From the NCBI RefSeq assembly GCF_963666255.1, contig NZ_OY762656.1, forward strand, positions 992,001 to 1,056,000: 64,000 nucleotides of DNA, written 5' to 3'. How positions within the stretch are numbered: position 1 is the first letter of the stretch; each line of letters starts with the position of its first letter. The translations under genes and the position numbers were made by a program. A model generated the notes under the pieces. It did no database searches. It was given only the letters and a program-made list of their open reading frames with translations, and had not been told where the DNA came from. This document shows positions 53,082 to 62,428 of the stretch, piece by piece. This stretch comes from an uncultured Propionivibrio sp. Its GTDB lineage: Bacteria; Pseudomonadota; Gammaproteobacteria; Burkholderiales; Rhodocyclaceae.

Positions 53082-54788
53082 CTAGCCGATCTTGAAGGCC
53101 AGCGAGTCGGCGCCGCTGTTGAGCGCGACGGTGATGGGTTGCTGCAGGGCGGTCGGACCCCAGATCTGACGCGGACCGGGGGAGGCGAAGCAATCATCTT
53201 CCGACCAGGTGGCGCGGTGTGCGACAAAATACTGCATGGCCGGCGCTCCGGTCTTGACCAGCGCCTTTTCGATGACGAATTCATCGTGGCCGTGACGGCG
53301 TTCGATGTTGAGCAGGCCCGGCAGCGGAATCGCCTTGGGTACGCCGCCGCAGGTCAGCGCGGTGATCGTCGCCATGTAGCCGGTGCGGCCGTCGAGGATC
53401 AGCGAACCGGCGGTGAGGCCGAGGTTGTAGGTGTAGGCGGCATCGAACAGTGTCGGTGCGCCGCAGCGTCCTTCGTAGCCGAAGAAGTGGTTCATCGTTG
53501 CGAACGGTACCTTGGCGTCCATAGCCTTGAGCGCGCGCTTGGTCATGTCGATCAACAGCTGCTCGGTCGGGATCAGCGACACCTGCAGGTTGCCGTGCGA
53601 GTCGCGTTCGGCGAGCAGCATGTCGACGATGTAGCCGGGCAGCGACGCGAAAAGGGCGGCGCTGTCGGCCGACAGGAGCTTGCCGACGAACGCCGGGCGC
53701 TCGCTCTTCTCCAGCTTCTCGAAGGCGGCGGCCTGTTGTGCCAGCACGTCGTTCAGTTCGGCGATCAGGGCGCCCATTTCGGGGATGAATTCAACCACGC
53801 CTTCCGGGATCACGACGACGCCATGATGGATGCCCTTCTCGGCGCGCTTGACGACGGCCTCGGCGATGTCGTTGGCGATCGAGCTCAGCGACTGCTTTTT
53901 CTCGGCGATTTCCTCGGAGATCAGCGTGATCGCCGGCTGCGTCTGCAGCCCGACTTCGAGCGTGACGTGCGAGGCCGAGCGGCCCATCAGCTTGATGAAG
54001 TGCCAGTACTTGAGCGAGGAGCGGGTGTCCTGCAGGATGTTACCGACCATCTCGGCGTAGATCTTGGTCGCCGTGTCGAAGCCGAAGGAGATCGGAAGCA
54101 GATCGCCAATCTGCAGGTCGCCGTCGATGGTCTTCGGCACGCCGATGACCTGAACGCCCGAACCGTCAGGTTTAATACCGGTGTAGAGGTATTCGGCAAG
54201 GACGGCCGCGTTGGTGTTCGAGTCGTCGCCGCCGATGATGACGATGGCGTCGAGATTGTGCTTGATGCAGGTTTCCTTGACCTGAGCGAACTGTTCGGGC
54301 GTCTTGATCTTGGTGCGGTCGGTGCCGAGGAAGTCGAAACCGCCGGTGTTGATGATGCTATCGACGTCGGCGTCGGTGATCTCGAACAGATTGCCCTTGA
54401 GCAGGCCTTTCGGGCCGGGTTTCACGCCGAACAGCGTGTTGCCCTTGCCGAGCACGCGCTTGATGCCGCAGACGACGTTATGGCCGCCGGAGGCCGGGCC
54501 GCCGGAAAATAGCACGGCGACGCGCTTGCCCTGGGCGATCTTGGGGTTGGCGCCGGCGCCTTCAAGGACCTTGTTGCCGGAAGCCTTGACGGTGTTCGGG
54601 AAGGATTCGGCGACCTTGGCGCTGTCCTTGGTGCCTAGGGTTTGCGCGGAATCCTTGAACTGAATGGCGGTCGGTTGGGTCGACGATCCGAAGACGCTGC
54701 AAACGGGGAGGGGAAGCTGGCGCACGGCCTGTTCGAAAATGGAGTTGTGTGCGGCGATTCCCTGAAACTTCGCGATAGGTGAGTTCAT
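53082..54788 (-). CDS. pfp: Pyrophosphate-dependent 6-phosphofructokinase, long form
   Basis: A 568-residue enzyme that interconverts fructose 6-phosphate and fructose 1,6-bisphosphate with PPi/phosphate. The PPi-type residues are visible: GGDDSNTNA at 186-194, where ATP-PFKs have GGDGS, and VPKTIDGDL at 217-225, with the lysine that replaces the ATP-type glycine. The length and KLMGRSASHVTLE fit the long (plant-beta or spirochaete-like) clade. It is reversible, so it can also serve gluconeogenesis; in methanotrophs similar enzymes act on sedoheptulose 7-phosphate. Beside tkt and divergent from tal. Confidence 0.93.
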   Translation of the reverse strand: MNSPIAKFQGIAAHNSIFEQAVRQLPLPVCSVFGSSTQPTAIQFKDSAQTLGTKDSAKVAESFPNTVKASGNKVLEGAGANPKIAQGKRVAVLFSGGPASGGHNVVCGIKRVLGKGNTLFGVKPGPKGLLKGNLFEITDADVDSIINTGGFDFLGTDRTKIKTPEQFAQVKETCIKHNLDAIVIIGGDDSNTNAAVLAEYLYTGIKPDGSGVQVIGVPKTIDGDLQIGDLLPISFGFDTATKIYAEMVGNILQDTRSSLKYWHFIKLMGRSASHVTLEVGLQTQPAITLISEEIAEKKQSLSSIANDIAEAVVKRAEKGIHHGVVVIPEGVVEFIPEMGALIAELNDVLAQQAAAFEKLEKSERPAFVGKLLSADSAALFASLPGYIVDMLLAERDSHGNLQVSLIPTEQLLIDMTKRALKAMDAKVPFATMNHFFGYEGRCGAPTLFDAAYTYNLGLTAGSLILDGRTGYMATITALTCGGVPKAIPLPGLLNIERRHGHDEFVIEKALVKTGAPAMQYFVAHRATWSEDDCFASPGPRQIWGPTALQQPITVALNSGADSLAFKIG

Positions 54789-54868
54789 AGCTTCGTGTGG
54801 TGGAATAGGAGGAAAACAGGAGACGTCATGAACCGGGGGAAACTTCGCTGAAACAATATGCTAATGTA

Positions 54869-54894
54869 CATTTGTTAATTTCAAAATACAAATG
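54869..54894. promoter_or_regulatory. Inverted repeat CATTTGT-N12-ACAAATG in the pfp/tal divergent promoter region
   Basis: The 200 bp gap is markedly AT-rich against its surroundings. CATTTGT and ACAAATG form a perfect dyad, and ATACAAATG (54886-54894) is the complement of CATTTGTAT found in front of the SorC-type regulator gene. It is a candidate operator shared by pfp, tal and that regulator. Confidence 0.45.
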
Positions 54895-54988
54895 AAATAT
54901 GGTTTTGCGGCAGTTCGGGTTCCGAGCGGTCTAAAAGAAGCGCAAAATCGAATTTTATCCTTTTATCCATTAGGCACGAGGAGTGGAA

Positions 54989-55975
54989 ATGGCAAGAAAT
55001 TTGCTCGAACAACTCAAGACGATGACCGTCGTGGTCGCCGACACCGGCGATATCCAGGCGATCGAAGCGTTTACGCCGCGCGATGCGACGACCAATCCGT
55101 CGTTGATTACAGCGGCGGCACAGATGCCGCAGTACCAGAGCATCGTCGACGAAACGCTGACGCAGGCGCGTCGCGATTGTGGTGCCGCTGCCGCTGCTGG
55201 GCAGGTGGTGTCGCTGGCCTTTGATCGCCTGGCGGTCGCCTTCGGCCTCAAGATCCTGAAGATCATCCCGGGACGCGTGTCCACCGAGGTCGACGCGCGC
55301 CTGTCCTTCGACATTGAAGGAACGATCGCCAAGGGGCGCCAGTTGATTGCCCAGTATGAAGCCGCCGGCGTGTCGCGCGAACGCGTGCTGATCAAGATCG
55401 CGTCCACCTGGGAAGGTATCCAGGCCGCCGCCGTGCTGGAAAAGGAAGGGATTCATTGCAATCTGACGCTACTTTTCGGGATGCATCAGGCGGTGGCCTG
55501 TGCCGAAGCTGGCGTCACCCTGATTTCGCCATTCGTCGGACGCATTCTCGACTGGTACAAGAAAGATACCGGCCGCGCGAGCTATCTGCCGCACGAAGAT
55601 CCCGGCGTCGTTTCGGTCACGCAAATTTATAACTACTACAAGAAGTTCGGCTATCAAACCGAAGTGATGGGCGCGAGCTTCCGTAATGTCGATGAGATTA
55701 CCGAACTGGCGGGCTGCGATCTGCTGACGATCGGGCCGTCCTTATTGAAGGAACTGCAGGCCACGCAGGGCGAATTGCCGCTCAAGCTGGACGCAAAGGC
55801 GGCGCAGACAGTCGCAATCGAACGCATCCCGATGGATCAGGCGATTTTCGCGAAGATGCATGTCGCTGACCGCATGGCCAACGAAAAGCTGGCCGAAGGC
55901 ATTGCCGGTTTCACACAGGCGCTTGAAACGCTGGAAGCCCTTTTGGCTAACCGGCTTAAGGCGCTGGAGGCTTGA
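54989..55975 (+). CDS. tal: Transaldolase (TalB type)
   Basis: A 328-residue enzyme that moves a dihydroxyacetone unit between sugar phosphates. It has DATTNPSLI near residue 31, the Schiff-base lysine in [11 protein letters not shown] near residue 130, CNLTLLFG and [16 protein letters not shown] lies 5 bp before the ATG at 54989; a GTG two codons upstream is a less likely start. Divergent from pfp-tkt, so the window keeps the non-oxidative pentose phosphate steps together. Confidence 0.96.
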   Translation: MARNLLEQLKTMTVVVADTGDIQAIEAFTPRDATTNPSLITAAAQMPQYQSIVDETLTQARRDCGAAAAAGQVVSLAFDRLAVAFGLKILKIIPGRVSTEVDARLSFDIEGTIAKGRQLIAQYEAAGVSRERVLIKIASTWEGIQAAAVLEKEGIHCNLTLLFGMHQAVACAEAGVTLISPFVGRILDWYKKDTGRASYLPHEDPGVVSVTQIYNYYKKFGYQTEVMGASFRNVDEITELAGCDLLTIGPSLLKELQATQGELPLKLDAKAAQTVAIERIPMDQAIFAKMHVADRMANEKLAEGIAGFTQALETLEALLANRLKALEA

Positions 55976-55984
55976 GATGTTCAG

Positions 55985-56004
55985 GGGCCGGCGAATGCCG
56001 GCCC
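55985..56004. other. Hairpin after tal
   Basis: GGGCCGGC-GAAT-GCCGGCCC is a perfect 8 bp stem directly downstream of the tal stop, without a T-tract. A second hairpin with a T-rich tail lies 70 bp further on and is the better terminator candidate. Confidence 0.5.
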
Positions 56005-56052
56005 GTTCGGAAGTGCAGGCAGGAAAACCGGCCTCCATCGCGTGTCATCGCC

Positions 56053-56070
56053 GCTACTCGCCCGAGTAGC
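56053..56070. promoter_or_regulatory. Perfect CTAC-N8-GTAG palindrome upstream of maeA (first copy)
   Basis: GCTACTCGCCCGAGTAGC is a perfect 18 bp palindrome in the tal-maeA gap. It lacks a T-run, so it is not a terminator, and its right half matches the half-site after the FixJ-like regulator gene. Candidate operator. Confidence 0.5.
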
Positions 56071-56075
56071 GTGGG

Positions 56076-56115
56076 GCCGGAACTACTCTGGTAGGTAGTT
56101 CCGGCGTTTTCTTTC
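56076..56115 (+). terminator. Hairpin with T-rich tail upstream of maeA; contains a second CTAC-N8-GTAG dyad
   Basis: GCCGGAACTAC (56076-56086) pairs with GTAGTTCCGGC (56095-56105) around 8 bases, followed by GTTTTCTTTCC. It can end tal transcription, but the stem core ACTAC-N8-GTAGT is also the regulatory dyad seen before frdA, so the two readings cannot be separated by eye. Confidence 0.6.
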
Positions 56116-56305
56116 CTCTCTATGATTGCGTCCGCTCAGGCGAGGCGCAACAACACTGTTGAGAGCAAGACAGACCTCGTGTTCCGGGTGTCGTCCGTGA
56201 TCAGCCGGGGGGCAGTTTTTTCTCTTTTGCTTGCGGATTGGCCGGGATATTGACGTGGCAAGGGCTGATGCCGTGCGCCACACTCGAATTGCTGGAGCAG
56301 ACTTC

Positions 56306-58021
56306 ATGGTTTTGACACACTCCGCCGACACGGTCGGCAGCCTGGGGCTATCTTTGCGGGGCTACGACCTGCTCGATAACCCGCTGTACAACAAGGGAAC
56401 GGCCTTTACGCAAGAGGAGCGCGATGCCTTCGGGCTGAACGGGCTATTGCCGCCACACGTCTTCTCGATCGATGAACAGATCAAACGACGGATGGACGCG
56501 TTGCGTGCGCTGCCGACCGATTTTGACCGTCACGTTTTCATGCGCGAATTGCAGGACACGAACGAGACGCTGTACTACGCCTTGCTGACGCGCAACATCG
56601 AAGAGCTTCTGCCTATTATCTACACTCCCTCGGTCGGTTTGGGCTGCCAACGCTTCAGTCGCATCTACAAACGCCCGCGTGGCCTTTTCCTGAGTCTGCA
56701 GCATCAGGATCGTTTCGACGAAATCTTCGCCAATCCGCGCTTCGACAGCGTCGAGTGCATCGTCGTTACCGACGGCGAGCGCATCCTTGGCCTCGGTGAT
56801 CTGGGCGCCGGCGGCATGGGGATTCCGATCGGCAAACTCGCCATCTATTCAGCCGCGGGCGGCATCAATCCGGCGACGACATTGCCGATCACCCTGGATG
56901 TCGGCACCAATAATGACGCCTTGCTCGATGACCCGCTGTATATTGGCCTGCATCAGCGGCGTACCACCGGCCAAGTGTACGACGATTTTATCGAAGCGTT
57001 CATTCAGGCGGTAATGAAGCGCTGGCCGAATGTCCTGTTGCAATGGGAAGATTTCCACAAGACCAATGCCAGCCGTTTGCTTGAACGCTATCGCGACCGA
57101 CTGTGCTGTTTCAATGACGACATTCAGGGAACGGCGTCCGTGACGACCGGGGCGCTGATGGCCGCGATGCAGATTACTGGCGAGGCCCTTGTCGATCAGC
57201 GCGTGGTCGTTCTTGGCGGCGGCTCAGCCGGGATCGGCATTGCCGACCTGATCAAGCGGGCAATGGTGGAAGCTGGGTTGAGCGATAGCGACGCCGCCCG
57301 CCGTTTTTATATTGTCGGTCGTCACGGTCTGGTGACCGACGCGACGGAAAATCTGGAGCCGTTCCAGAAGGCCTTTGTCCAGGATCGCCGGCGTGTCGCC
57401 GATTGGCAACTGGATCAGGCTGGGCAGATTGCCTTGCTCGATGTCGTGCGCAACGTCAAACCGACCGTGCTGGTGGGGGTGTCCGGTCAAGCCGGCGTTT
57501 TCACCGAGACGATCATCCGCGAAATGGCGCGCCATGTGGTCCGACCGATCATCTTCCCGCTCTCGAACCCGACCGCCTGCGTCGAAGCACAGCCGGCGTC
57601 GGTGATCGAATGGACCGATGGTCGCGCCATCGTCGGTACCGGCAGTCCGTTTGCGCCTTTCGAGTACCAGGGCGAGACGCACACGTTCGCGCAGACCAAC
57701 AATTCCTACATTTTCCCGGGCGTCGGATTGGCGACCCTGGCCGTCAAGGCGCGCCGTGTTTCCGACGGGATGTTCCTGGCGGCCGCCCGAGCCCTTGCCG
57801 CTTTGTCGCCGGCGCGGACGCAGGCCGGTGCCGCCTTGTTGCCGCCGCTCAACGAAATGCCACGGGTGTCACGCGACATCGCCGTGGCTGTCGCCCGCCA
57901 GGCGCGTGCCGAGGGGCTGACCGACGACCTGAGCGATGCGCAGATCGACGCCTTGATCGACGCCAAGTTCTGGCGGCCGGAGTACAGCACGTATCACTAT
58001 GTCGGGGAAGCCCACCGCTGA
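56306..58021 (+). CDS. maeA: NAD-dependent malic enzyme (malate dehydrogenase, oxaloacetate-decarboxylating)
   Basis: A 571-residue enzyme that converts malate to pyruvate and CO2 with NAD. Long-form malic enzyme signatures are LYYALLTRNIEELLPIIYTP, DGERILGLGDLGAGGMGIPIGK, WEDFHKTNASRLLERYR, CFNDDIQGTASV and VVLGGGSAGIGIADL. The start at 56306 has GGAG 8 bp upstream and gives a length close to E. coli MaeA (565); a longer in-frame extension exists but is not conserved. It links C4-dicarboxylates taken up by the cell to pyruvate. Confidence 0.93.
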   Translation: MVLTHSADTVGSLGLSLRGYDLLDNPLYNKGTAFTQEERDAFGLNGLLPPHVFSIDEQIKRRMDALRALPTDFDRHVFMRELQDTNETLYYALLTRNIEELLPIIYTPSVGLGCQRFSRIYKRPRGLFLSLQHQDRFDEIFANPRFDSVECIVVTDGERILGLGDLGAGGMGIPIGKLAIYSAAGGINPATTLPITLDVGTNNDALLDDPLYIGLHQRRTTGQVYDDFIEAFIQAVMKRWPNVLLQWEDFHKTNASRLLERYRDRLCCFNDDIQGTASVTTGALMAAMQITGEALVDQRVVVLGGGSAGIGIADLIKRAMVEAGLSDSDAARRFYIVGRHGLVTDATENLEPFQKAFVQDRRRVADWQLDQAGQIALLDVVRNVKPTVLVGVSGQAGVFTETIIREMARHVVRPIIFPLSNPTACVEAQPASVIEWTDGRAIVGTGSPFAPFEYQGETHTFAQTNNSYIFPGVGLATLAVKARRVSDGMFLAAARALAALSPARTQAGAALLPPLNEMPRVSRDIAVAVARQARAEGLTDDLSDAQIDALIDAKFWRPEYSTYHYVGEAHR

Positions 58022-58048
58022 CCTGGCTTCAACGCTTCCATCATTCGC

Positions 58049-58077
58049 CACCCCGCCGCTTGGGGTAGCTTTTTTTA
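58049..58077 (+). terminator. Intrinsic terminator of maeA
   Basis: CACCCC and GGGGTAG-type pairing (ACCCC with GGGGT, 7-base loop) is followed by AGCTTTTTTTA. The stem is short but the T-run is strong. Confidence 0.65.
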
Positions 58078-58099
58078 CGATGGATGATCGCTAAGTTAA

Positions 58100-58135
58100 C
58101 AAAGAAAGAGCCGCGCGATAGCGGCTCGTTTCTGT
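58100..58135 (-). terminator. Intrinsic terminator of the ccm operon
   Basis: Read on the minus strand, GAGCCGC and GCGGCTC form a 7 bp stem, followed by TTTCTTTGTT. It lies just beyond the last ccm gene; T-rich flanks on the other side may let it back up the maeA terminator. Confidence 0.7.
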
Positions 58136-58171
58136 TGGAAGGACGGTCACAGAGCGTCCCCTTGCGCGACC

Positions 58172-59413
58172 TCAGGGTTGAACCTGGTCGATCACCAGAC
58201 GCTGGTTCTTGCTGCCCGGTTTGACGCTTTTGAGGGTGCCGATGAGATCGCCCGGGCTGCTCTGGGCAATCCCCCCCTTGGTAACGCGTGCCTCGAGAAC
58301 GACGCTTTGCGCCATCGAAAGTTTCTGGCCCCCCGGCAGGCTGTTGCTGTCGTCCAGGCGGAATTTCAGCGGCAGGTCGGCGGCGCGGGCGCGGATCACG
58401 GCGAGCGGCATGCGCGAGCCTTCGGCAGGGCGGGCGAACACGTAGAGCGTGTCTTCGGGTTGCGCCTTGGCGATGAGCTTCCCGCTCAGAACGACTTCAC
58501 CCTCGATCGCGTCCTTGGTTGGCGCGCCGGTGGGCGTTTTTGCGGCCTCTTTCTTTGAAGCAGGCTTGCCCTGCATGCCGGCAGCAGCCCGTGCTTTTTC
58601 GATCGCCGCTTCGACGGCCTCGGCGTCCTCGCCACCGGCATCGAGTAGCGGCAGTAGCCGTTCCCAGTAGTCGACGGCGGCACGGAAGTTTCCGCGTTCG
58701 TTGGCCGAATGGCCCGCGAGGAAAAGCGCCAGCATGCCGTTCGGGTCGATCTTCAGCGCTTTGGCGATCAGGGCATCGGTCTTCTCGTTGAAATTTCCGC
58801 CGTTGGCCTGCAGCAGCGTTTCGGCATAGTCGGCGAGCAGATAGGCGTCACCCTCGATTGCCGCAGTGCCGCGCGCATAGGCATCGGCTGCCTCGGCGAA
58901 TCGACCGAGCGACTTGTAGGACCGGGCGAGCATGATCCAGCCCTTGGCGTCGTCGGGGTTGGCTTTCAGGCGTTCGACCAGCCGGTTCAGCATGGCGTCG
59001 AGTTCCTGCGTCTGGGCATGCGCGCGTACTTGCGGCGGTTCGAGCGCTTGCGGATTGCCGAGCTGCCAGTAGCCGAACACGGCGGCCAGCACGAGCGTCA
59101 GTCCGAGCACGAGCGCGCTGCGTCCGCTCATGCGTGCCTTGGCGACGGCAGGAGCAGGCGCTACATCGGTTTCCTCGAGCAGACGGCGTTGGAGTTCGCG
59201 TTTGGCTTGGTCGAAGTCTTCCCCTGTCAGCAAGCCCTCGTCGCGTGTGCGTTCGAGTTCCTGCAATTGGTCGCGGAAGATGTCGAGGTTGGCTTGACGG
59301 CGGTCGACCGGACGGGCTTCCCGCCCCTTCCTCCACCATGGACTCAGCAGGAGGGCGAGTGCGACCAGCGTCAGCAGCGCTGCGGCGAGGATGAATTGGA
59401 GAGGCGCGCTCAT
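58172..59413 (-). CDS. ccmI: Cytochrome c maturation protein CcmI (TPR apocytochrome chaperone)
   Basis: A 413-residue protein. Two membrane helices (about 5-25 and 98-117) flank a cytoplasmic loop with NLDIFRDQLQELERTRDEGLL, typical of CcmI/CycH; the periplasmic part has TPR repeats (AKGWIMLARSYKSLGRFAEAA) and a C-terminal beta domain (DTLYVFARPAEGSRMPLAV). It presents unfolded apocytochrome c to the CcmFH haem lyase. Its ATG overlaps the ccmH stop by 4 bp. Last gene of the ccm operon. Confidence 0.92.
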   Translation of the reverse strand: MSAPLQFILAAALLTLVALALLLSPWWRKGREARPVDRRQANLDIFRDQLQELERTRDEGLLTGEDFDQAKRELQRRLLEETDVAPAPAVAKARMSGRSALVLGLTLVLAAVFGYWQLGNPQALEPPQVRAHAQTQELDAMLNRLVERLKANPDDAKGWIMLARSYKSLGRFAEAADAYARGTAAIEGDAYLLADYAETLLQANGGNFNEKTDALIAKALKIDPNGMLALFLAGHSANERGNFRAAVDYWERLLPLLDAGGEDAEAVEAAIEKARAAAGMQGKPASKKEAAKTPTGAPTKDAIEGEVVLSGKLIAKAQPEDTLYVFARPAEGSRMPLAVIRARAADLPLKFRLDDSNSLPGGQKLSMAQSVVLEARVTKGGIAQSSPGDLIGTLKSVKPGSKNQRLVIDQVQP

Positions 59414-59895
59414 GATGCTTTTCCGTTTCCGGCATCTTTAAGCAGTTGTTCGGCCTGACGTTGTTCGGCGGCACTGAGCGGTACGTCGTCGATACGGCGC
59501 GTCCTTCGGCGGAGGAAGACGAACAGACCACCGAGTCCTCCGACCAGCAACAGCACCGGTCCGAACCACAGCAGCAGCGTCGTGCCCTTGAGTGGCGGGC
59601 GGTAGCGGACGAAGTCGCCGTAGCGGCTGACCATGAAATCCATGATTTCGCCATCGCTCTTGCCGGCTTCGATCATCGTGCGGATTTCGCGTCGCAGGTC
59701 ATTGGCGAGTTCGGCCTGCGAGCCGGCCAGCGATTCGTTTTGGCAGACGAGGCAGCGCAATTCGGAGGAAATCGCCACCAGCCGCTTTTCGGCGGCTTCG
59801 TTCTCGGCGACCGGCGCCGCTTCCTTCGCCTGCAGTGCCTGCGTCAGGCTCAGGGCGCACAGCAGGGCGGCGCACCAGAATTTCAAACGGTTCAT
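59410..59895 (-). CDS. ccmH: Cytochrome c maturation protein CcmH
   Basis: A 161-residue membrane-anchored periplasmic thiol protein with a signal peptide, the redox motif LRCLVCQNESLAGS at about residue 46, FMVSRYGDFVRYRPP, and one C-terminal membrane helix near residue 105-128. It reduces the haem-binding cysteines of apocytochrome c or holds it for ligation. Overlaps ccmG and ccmI by 4 bp each. Confidence 0.95.
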   Translation of the reverse strand: MNRLKFWCAALLCALSLTQALQAKEAAPVAENEAAEKRLVAISSELRCLVCQNESLAGSQAELANDLRREIRTMIEAGKSDGEIMDFMVSRYGDFVRYRPPLKGTTLLLWFGPVLLLVGGLGGLFVFLRRRTRRIDDVPLSAAEQRQAEQLLKDAGNGKAS

Positions 59896-60473
59896 TTGTT
59901 GAGTTCCCCCACCAGCGGCAGGATCTTGCCGGAGAAAACATCGGGCGAGATCGGGCCGATGTGCTTGAAGCGAATGATGCCGGCCTTGTCGATGACATAG
60001 GTTTCGGGCACGCCATAGACGCCGTAGTCGATGCCGACGCGGCCGTCGAGATCGAGGATCGACAGGGCATAGGGATCACCGTGACGACGGAGCCAGGCGT
60101 TGGCGCGCTCGGTCGCCATGCCCTTTTCCGATTCGGGCGAGATTTTGGCGATGTCGTAATTGGCGTCGCCGCGGATTTCCTTGTAATTGAGGCCGATCAG
60201 CGTGACGGCCTTGTTCTTCGACATCTCAACGAGCATCGGATGTTCCTGGCGGCAGGAGACGCACCAGGTCGACCAGACGTTGAGCAACCAGACTTTGCCT
60301 TGCATGTCCTGCGGCGAGAAGGTCTTGTCGGTGCCGAGCTGTGGCAGCGTGAACGCCGGCGCCGGTTTGCCGATCAGCGGCGAGGGCACCTCCCGCGGAT
60401 TCAGGCTGAGGCCGACGGCGAGAAAGCCGACGAGGACGACGAAGCCGACGAGCGGCCAGAGAAAACGGTTCAT
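59892..60473 (-). CDS. ccmG: Thiol:disulfide interchange protein CcmG (DsbE)
   Basis: A 193-residue thioredoxin-like protein anchored by an N-terminal helix (residues 4-24). The active site is WCVSC in VWSTWCVSCRQEHP near residue 74, and GVYGVPETYVIDKAG holds the cis-proline loop. It reduces apocytochrome c or CcmH in the periplasm. The ATG at 60473 overlaps the ccmF stop by 4 bp; the longer frame upstream lies inside ccmF. Confidence 0.94.
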   Translation of the reverse strand: MNRFLWPLVGFVVLVGFLAVGLSLNPREVPSPLIGKPAPAFTLPQLGTDKTFSPQDMQGKVWLLNVWSTWCVSCRQEHPMLVEMSKNKAVTLIGLNYKEIRGDANYDIAKISPESEKGMATERANAWLRRHGDPYALSILDLDGRVGIDYGVYGVPETYVIDKAGIIRFKHIGPISPDVFSGKILPLVGELNK

Positions 60474-62428
60474 GCAGCGGACTCCTTGGCAGCTCCGGCG
60501 CGGTTCAGGCGATAGCGGCGGTCGCTCATGGCGAGCAGGCCGCCGAGTGCCATCAGCAGGCAGCCGCCCCAGATCCAGTCGACGAAGGGCTTGTGATAGA
60601 CGCGGACGACCCATTCGCCGTCAAGTCTGGCGCGATCGATCGGTTCGCCGAGCGAGACATAGACATCGCGCAGGAAACCGGCGTCGATGGCGGCCTCGGT
60701 CATCGGCATGCCGGAGGTTGGGTAGATGCGCTTCTCGGGCATCAGCTTGCGCAGCGTCTTGCCGTCCTGCTGCAGATCGACGTCGCCGACGAGCGCCTGA
60801 TAGTTCGGTCCCTTTTCTTCGCGAATGCCGTTGAAGCGGAAGGTGTAGCCGGAGAGCGTCACCGTGTCGCCGGGCGCCATCTTGACGTCTTTCTCGGCCT
60901 GATAGCCGTTGACCGCCGCGACGCCGATGACGAAGGCGGCGACGCCGACGTGAGCGAGGTGCATGCCGAGGAAGCTGGACGGTTGGGCGAACAGGGATTT
61001 GCCGGTGGCGCGCATGCGCTGGGCAATGTTGAGCGCGGCGGTGACAATGATCCAGACGGCGAGCACAAGGCTCAGCGCGACCAGCGGCTTCCATTCGCCG
61101 CCAAGGAGCGGCGCCAGCAATCCGACCAGCGCGGCGGCGCCGAAGGCCCAGCGCAGCAGGTGGGCGAGTTCGGCCGGGCTCGCCTGTTTCCAGCGGGCGA
61201 AGGGGCCGACACCGATCAGGAAGAGGGCCGGAATCATCAGCGGAGCGAACACCGCGTCGAAATAGGGCGGGCCGACCGACAGCTTGCCCATGCCAAGCGC
61301 GTCGATCAGCAGCGGGTAGAGTGTGCCGAGCAGGACCGAGCCGCAGGCGACGACGAGCAGCACATTGTTGGTCAGCAGCAGCGACTCGCGCGAAAAGAGC
61401 CCGAAGCGTCCGCCGAGCCCGACTTTCGGTGCTCGCCAGGCGAACAGCGCCAGCGAGGTGCCGATAACGATGACGAGCAGTGCGAGGATGAAGATGCCGC
61501 GGCGCGGATCCGTGGCGAAGGCGTGGACGGAGGTCAGGACGCCGGAACGGACGAGGAAGGTGCCGAGCAGCGAGAGCGAGAAGGCGGCGATCGCCAGCAA
61601 CACGGTCCAGTTCTTGAAGCTGCCGCGCTTCTCGGTGACGGCAAGCGAGTGCACGAGCGCCGTGCCGACCAGCCAGGGCATGAAGGAGGCATTCTCGACC
61701 GGATCCCAGAACCACCAGCCGCCCCAGCCAAGTTCGTAATACGCCCACCAGGAGCCGAGGGCGATGCCAAGCGTCAGAAAGATCCAGGCGGCGATCGTCC
61801 AGGGGCGTGACCAGCGCGCCCAGGCGGCGTCAAGCTGACCCGAAAGCAGCGCCGTGACGGCGAAGGCATAGGCGACCGAGAAACCGACATAGCCCATGTA
61901 CAGCATCGGCGGGTGGATGACGAGACCGGGATCCTGCAGCAGCGGATTGAGGTCGCGGCCTTCCGGCGCGCCCGGCAGCAGCCGTTCGAAGGGATTCGAG
62001 GTGAGCAGCACGAAGAGCAGCAGACCCGCGGTGACGAGCCCGAGCACGCCGATCACGCGCGCAATCATCGGCTCGGGCAGGCGGCGCGAAAATACCGCGA
62101 CAGCGAGCGCCCACAGTCCGAGCATGAAGATCCACAAAAGCAGCGAGCCTTCGTGTCCGCCCCAGACGCCGGCGATGCGATATTGCAACGGCAACTGGCT
62201 ATTGGAATGCTGGGCGACGTAGGCGACGGTGAAGTCGTTCTGGATGAAGGCAGTGGTCAGGCAACCGAATGCCACGGCGAGCAGCAGCGCCTGCGTCCAG
62301 GCAGCGGGGCGGGCGAAGGCGGTCCAGGCCGGCTGGCCGAGGTGCGCGCCGACCAGCGGCAGGATGCCCTGGGCCAATGCGACGCACAGCGCCAGGATCA
62401 GGGCGTAGTGTCCGAGTTCAGGAATCAT
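60470..62428 (-). CDS. ccmF: Haem lyase subunit CcmF
   Basis: A 652-residue integral membrane protein with many helices. The haem-handling WWD domain is [19 protein letters not shown] near residue 235, preceded by [12 protein letters not shown], and the large C-terminal periplasmic loop ([15 protein letters not shown]-type) is present. It joins haem from CcmE to apocytochrome c. Overlaps ccmE and ccmG by 4 bp each. Confidence 0.96.
   Translation of the reverse strand: MIPELGHYALILALCVALAQGILPLVGAHLGQPAWTAFARPAAWTQALLLAVAFGCLTTAFIQNDFTVAYVAQHSNSQLPLQYRIAGVWGGHEGSLLLWIFMLGLWALAVAVFSRRLPEPMIARVIGVLGLVTAGLLLFVLLTSNPFERLLPGAPEGRDLNPLLQDPGLVIHPPMLYMGYVGFSVAYAFAVTALLSGQLDAAWARWSRPWTIAAWIFLTLGIALGSWWAYYELGWGGWWFWDPVENASFMPWLVGTALVHSLAVTEKRGSFKNWTVLLAIAAFSLSLLGTFLVRSGVLTSVHAFATDPRRGIFILALLVIVIGTSLALFAWRAPKVGLGGRFGLFSRESLLLTNNVLLVVACGSVLLGTLYPLLIDALGMGKLSVGPPYFDAVFAPLMIPALFLIGVGPFARWKQASPAELAHLLRWAFGAAALVGLLAPLLGGEWKPLVALSLVLAVWIIVTAALNIAQRMRATGKSLFAQPSSFLGMHLAHVGVAAFVIGVAAVNGYQAEKDVKMAPGDTVTLSGYTFRFNGIREEKGPNYQALVGDVDLQQDGKTLRKLMPEKRIYPTSGMPMTEAAIDAGFLRDVYVSLGEPIDRARLDGEWVVRVYHKPFVDWIWGGCLLMALGGLLAMSDRRYRLNRAGAAKESAA

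Noticed and set aside
52860-54512. 550-codon open frame on the plus strand opposite pfp and tkt
   Set aside because: It is the complement of two well-supported genes, has low-complexity Asp/Gly/Arg/Val composition and no recognisable motif; long antisense frames are expected in GC-rich DNA.
60593-61810. 405-codon plus-strand frame opposite ccmF
   Set aside because: Shadow of ccmF; highly charged composition and no ribosome binding site.
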